Source: Capitulum mitella (Eukaryota; Arthropoda; Thecostraca; Pollicipedomorpha; Pollicipedidae). Taken from it: a stretch of 64,000 nt of DNA. The translations under genes and the position numbers were made by a program. How positions within the stretch are numbered: the first letter of the stretch is position 1; each line of letters opens with the position of its first letter. The DNA lies in contig CP099840.1 in NCBI GenBank assembly GCA_030062745.1, forward strand, positions 37,513,101 to 37,577,100, read 5' to 3'. The notes beneath the pieces are model-generated. The model searched no databases. It saw only the letters and a program-made list of their open reading frames with translations, and had not been told where the DNA came from. Shown here one piece after another: positions 57,627 through 64,000 of the stretch.

Positions 57627-60150
57627 GGAGATGTCTGTCGGAAAGAGCATGATCCTCAAAACGGTTTGGCGTGCTTTTTAAGGGGACTCAAGGAGAAGTT
57701 CCCGAAAAGTCGTGGCTCCCGAAAAACTGTTGTCTACCACGGCGGCGTCTTGGGCATAGCTTCATCAACCCCAATGGGTGGGAAGTTCTTCGATCATTAT
57801 TTTCAAATCCTCGTTCATGATTGTTCATAAATCTGATCGCAAACACCACATAGCAAACCGTGGAGAAAGTATCTTTATAATCCAGTCTCATCGTATATCT
57901 GGGTGTAACGTCTAAGAATTTTTCCGAGTTCCTCACGAGGATATTTTGACGGAATGGAGTGGGGCTGCAATGATTCAGGCTTCATTATGTAGTGATTCGA
58001 AAGAATCCACATGAGGTCCCCCGGAATCCGCCCAGGTACTAAAAACCGCTGGACTTAAAAAGGCAGCGTTCATAACTTAAACTGTCACGTGGCTGGTCAG
58101 GCATAAGACTATTATAACACGTCGGCTACGATCGCTTAGATGACTAAGGTTTGAGCACATACGGCCAAAACTGACGACAGAAAAATGCAGGACTTATGAG
58201 AAGCACTTAACGTGTTTTTCCTTGTTCTCCTTTTAAAACTACAGGGTATAAAGTTTTATTCAGTAGCAGATATGAGTGATTCATCTATTCCAATTTCAGT
58301 CGATGAACTGTAATGTCAGATGCGTGCATGGCCTGTTCAGTAGGACCACGACCCCTGAATTCCCTAAAGACGAACTAGTCGCTTGGTAGTGCACGAAATC
58401 TTGATCGCTTCGGTCGACTTGCCCTTAAGCATTTTCCCAGCGTTAACGATATATTATGGCCGATCGGACTAAATTAATAAGCTAGTCAACGCATGGTTCC
58501 GTATGCAGTCATCTGTTTGGAGTTGTTAACTGAATGAACTGCAGTTGCGGTTCAGTGGCATTTGTTTTGCATGGACCACCAAATCCCATAGCCGACTTCG
58601 TTTCTATGGTAGACTGAACGTCTGTCACTGTTACAGATGTAATTGGTTGTTAATCCTGATCTAGAGTGAGTGTGTAGATTCGTCCAATAAAACTTGTTCG
58701 CTGTCATTTCTTCCACTCCTCGACGACTTAACCTTGATTGTAACGGTGCTTGAAATTACAAACCTTAATTATAATGAAAACTTGCAAACAAACCTCGACT
58801 GAGCCAGCGCGAAGGACAACGTGGACCTCAAAGTCCTGGAGTCGCTTCGCATTCGTAAGATCTGTCCACCTCTTAACACATAAATTAAGTCAGGTATGCC
58901 ACTTGAGTTTACGGGGTGAGACTTATGGTATCGTGATTTTTGTTTTCCTTTATTCCCACCTACGTGCAATAACTGAACTTTTTTGAGTGGTCAAAATAAA
59001 TAGCTGGCCCTAGATTGCGAAGAATGACACTGTTATAAATCCGTGGTGTTCTGCGCCTGTTCGTATGTGTGATCAACAATGGCTGTACAACCGCTTAATT
59101 GTGAGGGGCCAAAATAAAGAACCCAAAACTGTGTCAATTTGAGCTGATGTAATTGATGTCTTTTTGCATTTTCCTGTTCATGTTGGTATCTTCACTTCGG
59201 AGGTTAGTTTTTTTATTGACGAGCGCCTTAGCATTTTGAACTTTGTAGCCTGATCTTCTATCACTCCTGAAGGTGGCCTGTGACTGAAACGTTGAGTACT
59301 TGTTAATACATATATATGTGTGTGTGTATATATTTATGTGTGTGTGTAAATATATGCGTGCCTATCTTTTTCGTTCCAATTCAAGTTTCTCCCGATGTAA
59401 AGAAGGCTGTCTATTTTCATAATCACAGCATGTGACACTTGGGTTGCTAGTAAATAAGACATGTCGGGGAAATGATCCCTACAGTTGTAGGTGGCCGCTG
59501 TCATGGTTCTTATGCTGCGTGCATTTTGTTTGGATAGATGTACACAAGGAATACGGACCGGTGTAAAGTGTAGTCATTGAAATACATCCCGAAACTTCGT
59601 GTTCTTGTTATGTTCCTTTCGAAACTGCAAACCCCTTGCAAGATGCCTGTTGACTTGTGGAAGATTATGGTGAATTGGGCAATTGCAAGCCAGTTATGGA
59701 ATGTAGACCCAGTCGGCGAAATTCCGTCAGGACATCCAAGGAAATATCGATTTTTGTTTTATTTCTCTAAGATGGGAAGGTCAAAGACTCCCTTCACATG
59801 GCACGTATCTTTTTTTTTATTATTTTCTGGGTGTGCCATTCAGTTAAGTTTAAGCTACTCACACAGAGTTAGCAAAAATAACCACCAACCTCGAATGCGC
59901 AGTCATCTGTCAAACAATTCTTACACTTATACACCTATACATAACATAGCCCATATTCACTACGGTGATACCAAGCTGTGGTGTTTAAGACTACATCAGA
60001 TGTTTAAAACTACGCTTCATGACTTGATACTTCAGACGGATCAAAAGCATCGAGTTGCTATGTCGTTTGCTAAGGTCTAACATGTAGCCTTAACTTCGTG
60101 GTTACTGCTTAGCCTCATGATTAGTCATGGCTATCAGTATAGGAAAGAAA
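57627..60150. other. 3' UTR/flank of the METTL24-like gene and intergenic DNA
   Basis: The 3' UTR probably ends soon after AATAAA at 58686. Two further AATAAA motifs occur near 58998 and 59116. A motif cctgaaggtggcctgtgact-gaaacgtt (59270-59300), followed by TG/TA repeats (59310-59345), resembles retroelement termini but is too short to assign. A plus-strand 167-codon frame (59577-60080) lacks any recognisable feature. Confidence 0.4.
58686..58691 (+). terminator. Polyadenylation signal AATAAA, METTL24-like gene
   Basis: The sequence gtccAATAAAacttgttcgctgtc is the first consensus AATAAA after the stop codon at 57626. It is followed by a T/GT-rich stretch, as expected near a cleavage site. 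It implies a 3' UTR of about 1.1 kb. Confidence 0.45.
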
Positions 60151-60158
60151 CTGTATAG

Positions 60159-61314
60159 CATGCATCAAATATTACTCCATTGCATGCTGAACATCTAGGT
60201 GGCAGCTATTCAACACAGGTTTTTAATTTTTCCTGTAAAGTTTTGTTCCCGATTTAGAGCCCGTGAGGCCCCTAGCCCAGCGAAGCAAAAAAAACTTTCT
60301 GCTTCGCGAGGGCTCGAGGGCTCGAGAGCATACTGGACATTTTAAACTGAAATCGCACGGAACCGGAAGCTTCATGCTGGACGGAGAGAACTACTGCTTT
60401 CAGTGCTTAGAGGACTGGCCTAAAGGCATAACAAACACCAGCATTTGTCGTGAAGTAAACGAAAAGTACATATTTGTTGTTCCTTCTCTACTTGTTGCTA
60501 GGAAGGTAGGAACGTCCTTTCATGTCTGTGTGAGCAGTTATGTTACATTCCAAATTAAAGCGTGTTAACAGAACATTCAAATCGGATCATACCCTTCCGC
60601 ACTACGTTTTTCACTGGGTAACACATCAAAGGTATAAGCGTATTACAACACAATAACCTAATAACCCCCTTTGAAATCCTGGTTTCTTGTTGGTCGATGT
60701 GATGAGACCTCAGAAAAGGGAATTCCAACGCTTGAGCAAAACTGAAAACAGACGACTATCAAAGGTTAAGGCATACATCCAAAACAAACGCAAAGTACCC
60801 AGAATTGTTTTACAACCCCATTAGAGATTACGTACCGTACTGCTGTATAAACGGCAGTTTATACAAACAGCCGCTTTTTTAAATTTTTTGCCGCTTTTTT
60901 AAATTTTTTTGCAAAATTTAGTTGTTTAGTTGTTTGTTAAAAACATTTATCGTTGGGGTCACGACTGATGTGCTTTCAGTTTAGCACCGAAGGTATTCAA
61001 AAGTGTTGTTCAATCAATTAACGCTGATGACAAAGACCTAAAAATTATATGAGTAAAAGGAGCATGAAAATACTCCATTGATCGGGTGATAAGGGTCTTT
61101 CAATTTGAAACGGCTGAGAAAGAATGGTAAACGTGCTTCACTGAGGTTACATGTTAATAGCCCTCGCGAAGCAGAAAGTTTTTTTGCTTCGCTGGGCTAG
61201 GGGCCTCACGGGCTCTAAATCGGGAACAAAACTTTACAGGAAAAACTAAAAACCTGTGTTGAATAGCTGCCACCTAGATGTTCAGCATGCAATGGAGTAA
61301 TATTTGATGCATGC
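60159..61314. mobile_element. Foldback element with 156-bp inverted arms
   Basis: The left arm 60159-60314 and right arm 61159-61314 are near-identical inverted copies, with about two differences. They include gagcccgtgaggcccctagc and the gcgaagcagaaagtt segment. The outer ends read GCATGC-atcaaatattac on both sides, so the palindrome GCATGC could be a 6-bp target duplication; no longer duplication is seen. The 0.84-kb interior shows no transposase. It contains a plus-strand open stretch (60315-60568) of unknown nature. Arm identity suggests recent activity or gene conversion. Confidence 0.75.
60315..60568 (+). other. Unexplained open frame inside the foldback element
   Basis: Part of a 101-codon frame. 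The portion inside the arms reads SFMLDGENYCFQCLEDWPKG and continues with ICREVNEKYIFVVPSLLVAR, followed by a donor-like aag|gtagga at 60506. The composition looks like real protein (Cys, Trp, balanced residues) rather than noise, but I do not recognise it and see no partner exon. It could be a captured exon or chance. Confidence 0.25.
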
Positions 61315-61483
61315 GAATTCTGACAGGTGAACTTAGGTCAAATGACTAAAATAAGTTATCTTTGGTTATTTACGCTATTTGTTTTCAAAAATAATTTTAC
61401 TCGACTAAGGTACATTGGACCATGCCTCGTGTCACGGCGTGTTTCAGCGGAAAGCAATTGTCTGCCGTGACTACGCACATCAA

Positions 61484-61515
61484 CCCTATTCCCGCATGGG
61501 GGGGGGGGACTTCAG
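61484..61515. other. Isolated copy of the aaccctattcccg end motif
   Basis: The sequence aaccctattcccgcatgggg resembles both ends of the possible element at 3603-4774, followed here by a G-run. No matching inverted partner was found nearby. Confidence 0.35.
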
Positions 61516-61784
61516 AAGCCCCATCCAGCTTTTCATTCGCCATTTTCAAGATTTTTAGAGCATCGTTACGAAACTTTGGGGCTACTCTCATCTACTATTT
61601 TTACTTGTCATGTCAAAATTTCAACAACAAAAAATTTGTACGGGGGAGCAAGGCCAGGTTTTTGGGAGGTATCTCAGGGCTTTTTAGCACATCTGAATGT
61701 ATGTGTGTATGCACTGAAGGCGTCCACGCCGTGGCTATTCTGCCCTCTCGTCAAAATTACAAAAACGATGATACACAATACTTG

Positions 61785-64000
61785 TCAGGCGAAGTAAAAC
61801 GCAGTCATTTGAACAGAAACGGCAGTCACGGTGGTCAGATGTTTCAAATGTTTTAAGAACGATGCGCGTGAGGCGGCATTCGAGGCTGCCGGAGGCAGGC
61901 GGTTCCAAGCCACTGCGGCTCGGTAGGAGAAGAGCCGCTGGGTCGCCGCCAGCCGCACGCGAGGCAGATGTATGGCACCTGTGCCAATGGCAACCGCGCG
62001 GGTGCGGCGGCAGCAGACCTGGGCACGCGTAGGAAACAGAGCACGCATGGTGGACGGGCACGTTGGGGAGCGCAAAACGTTGTAGACCTTCAGGAGGTCA
62101 CGTGTTCTGACCAGGTCCTCCACCCGACTCCACCCCAAGGCTTCCAGAGACGGGTAATGTGGTCCCCGCGTCGCGCCCCGGTCACCAACCTCGCAGCAAA
62201 ATTAATCACCTTTTGCACTCTGCTCAGTTGGCAACCGGCGGCTCCTCCCACCGCAGTGATATAGTGAAGGATATGAGGGAAGACGTGGGAGTGGACGAGG
62301 AGTTTCATGACGTCAGGAGTGAAGAAGAAACGAGTTTTCAATAGTGAGACAATGGTGCTATTACAACGCCGAACAATGGTGGATATGTGCTCTTCCCAAG
62401 TAAGATGTCGGTCGATGATTACACCAAGTACCTTCAGAGACTCTGGAATCGTGGCAGAACCCGAAATGTCGATGTGAAAATTTTCCGTCTTTTTTTGTGG
62501 AGGTTCTGGTGCCAATGAGCATGAAGTCCGTTTTTCCTGGGCTCATTTTTAGACTGTTGGACCGAAACCAGTTTTGAAGGCACGAGATGGAATCCTCGGT
62601 TCGGGTCTTGAGACATGATAGATTGTGGGTGTCGGGTCCGACGTGGTCGAGAAGCTGGGTGTCATCGGCGTAGGAAGGGAGTTGGCCATAAGGAAGGAAA
62701 CTGGATAGGTCATTCATGAAGATTAGAAATAGGATTGGGCCAACGATGGAACCCTGGGCCACTCCATGGGACAAGGGTAAGGTAGCCAAGCCACCAGCGA
62801 CCACCTGCTTCCGGCCACTCAGGTAACTGGCGAACCAGTCCAACTCAACACCGTACCACTCGAGCTTGTTCAGAAGGGCGCCGTGGTCAACACTGTCGAA
62901 GGCCTTGCTCAAGTCAATTGCTCAAGTCAGTTGCTCAAGTAAGAGACACGACATGACCGGCATCAATGATCTTTGCTGACCACTCGACCGCGTCAAGCAC
63001 GGCGTCCTCCGTGGAGTGACTGGGTCGGTAAGCATACTGAGACGGCGACAGTACATGGTTACTAAGTCACTACGCCGACAGTTGGATGCACACGACCTTT
63101 TCAGCAATTTTTGACATGGCTGGTAGGATAGAGATGGGTCGAAAGTTGTTGAGGTCGGATCTATCGCCTGACTTGTACACTGGTAAGACACGGGCAATTT
63201 TCCAGGCGTCAGGAAAAGTTCGAGTTCCGTTGGAGCAATTAACTATGGTCAGAATGTGTGGCCCGATACCAGAAAAACATTTCTTCAGGGCAAACAGAGG
63301 AACGTCGTCAGTGCCAACAGCCTTGGTCTGACTTCAGGCGCGCGACAGCCGCGGATAGCTCCGGCAACGTCACCGGGCGCAGGGTGAGCGCTGCCGCACA
63401 GACACGGTGGGGTCAAGGCCCGGCAGGTGGCATCGACGTCCCGGCCCGCACTGCCACTGCCTCGGCCGCGATCCGGGGGCCCACAGCAGCGAAGTGCGCG
63501 TTCAGGTCGTCAGCTCTGTCGGCTATGTCAACATCGGTTGGTTTCTGGGCAGGCTGTAGGCAGAACCGCTTGAGGCGGTCCCAGAATCCTCGCCCGTCGC
63601 TCAGAAGGCCATCGCACAAGAACGAGCGTCGCGCGGCCGCCAGCAGGCTTTTGACGCGGTTCCGGCACTGTTGATACGCGCGGCGCGACTCAGGGCGTAC
63701 GCTGACGCTTCCAGGTCTTCCGGGCTTCAGTTCTTTCTTCCATCGCTGTTGTCACTTCTGGATTGTGTCGTAGCCATGGGCAGCTCGGTCTTTGCGAGGT
63801 CACCGTAATTAGTGGACAGTTCTGTGGACCGTCTCGTTCCAGATCTCTATGAATGCAGAGACCTTCTCATCAACGGTGCTAGCGGAATGGACTGGCTGCC
63901 AGTCTGCTGCCAATAGGTCCAGCGACAGGGCATCCCAGTCAACACGTCTCCATGGTCGTCCGGTAAACGTGGATGGCCGTCGCCGCTCTCTCGGGACCTC
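61785..64000 (-). mobile_element. Degenerate non-LTR retrotransposon (Jockey/CR1-like), 5' end outside the window
   Basis: Read on the minus strand from 64000 down. There is a linker with WDALSLDLLAADWQPVHS and a segment FWDRLKRFCLQPAQKPTDVD, as seen between endonuclease and reverse transcriptase. The reverse transcriptase follows, with KAFDSVDHGALLNKLEWYG, HGVAQGSIVGPILFLIFMND and the catalytic YADD in PSYADDTQLLDHV. Then come the thumb region (LKVLGVIIDRHLTWEEHIS) and a C-terminal RLFSYRAAVAWNRLP segment ending at 61785. At least three frameshifts (near 62920, 62480 and 62120) and an upstream stop make this copy dead. A triplicated 14-bp stretch (ttgctcaagtcagt, 62915-62942) interrupts the start of the reverse transcriptase palm. 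The exact clade cannot be fixed without alignment. Confidence 0.82.

Noticed and set aside
59577..60080. Plus-strand 167-codon open frame
   Set aside because: No domain, signal peptide, homologous motif or splice partner; AT-rich sequence can give this length by chance. Left unannotated.
1..64000. CRISPR arrays, prokaryotic operons, rRNA genes
   Set aside because: Tandem arrays here have no unique spacers, genes are interrupted by introns, and no rRNA-like sequence was recognised.

Overview
This window is intron-rich animal nuclear DNA. It has long introns, GT-AG (and one GC-AG) splice sites, type-specific metazoan gene families, abundant minisatellites and fragments of several eukaryotic transposon classes. 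An eight-cysteine single-domain von Willebrand C protein (Vago type) points to an arthropod, possibly a crustacean, but the species cannot be named from the sequence. There is no bacterial gene organisation: no operons, CRISPR array, rRNA or convincing tRNA.

I reconstructed six protein-coding genes by joining exons whose reading phases and splice sites agree. From left to right: (1) a minus-strand secreted mucin- or silk-like repeat protein (exons 10936-10804, 7657-6914, 6629-5505); (2) a large plus-strand coiled-coil protein of the MTCL/SOGA microtubule-crosslinking family (20 coding exons, 19329-41418, 1193 codons, all phases consistent); (3) nested antisense inside its intron 11, a secreted proline-rich protein with small Cys motifs at both ends (28495-26479, minus); (4) a Vago-like SVWC protein (43003-44233, plus); (5) an unrecognised plus-strand protein (46238-51662); (6) a type II membrane METTL24-like methyltransferase (53945-57626, plus). 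The right end holds a degenerate minus-strand non-LTR retrotransposon that runs out of the window.

The spaces between and inside genes hold a complete-ended hAT element with an 8-bp target duplication (36265-38475), a foldback element with 156-bp arms around an unexplained interior (60159-61314), a Penelope-like endonuclease fragment (about 8400-8870), a possible short-TIR element (3603-4774), two large minisatellites whose units look related (1785-2580 and 17573-18705), and several microsatellites.

The most unusual pattern is that three unrelated introns (before exons at 32160, 51143 and 56033) end in a tandem array whose last unit supplies, or abuts, the functional 3' splice site, leaving decoy acceptors upstream. 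A second theme is that both low-complexity secreted genes carry reading-frame slips inside repeats that are open in several frames. Either the assembly has indel errors there, or the protein tails genuinely switch frame. Exon models are mine and come from sequence alone; no transcript evidence was available.
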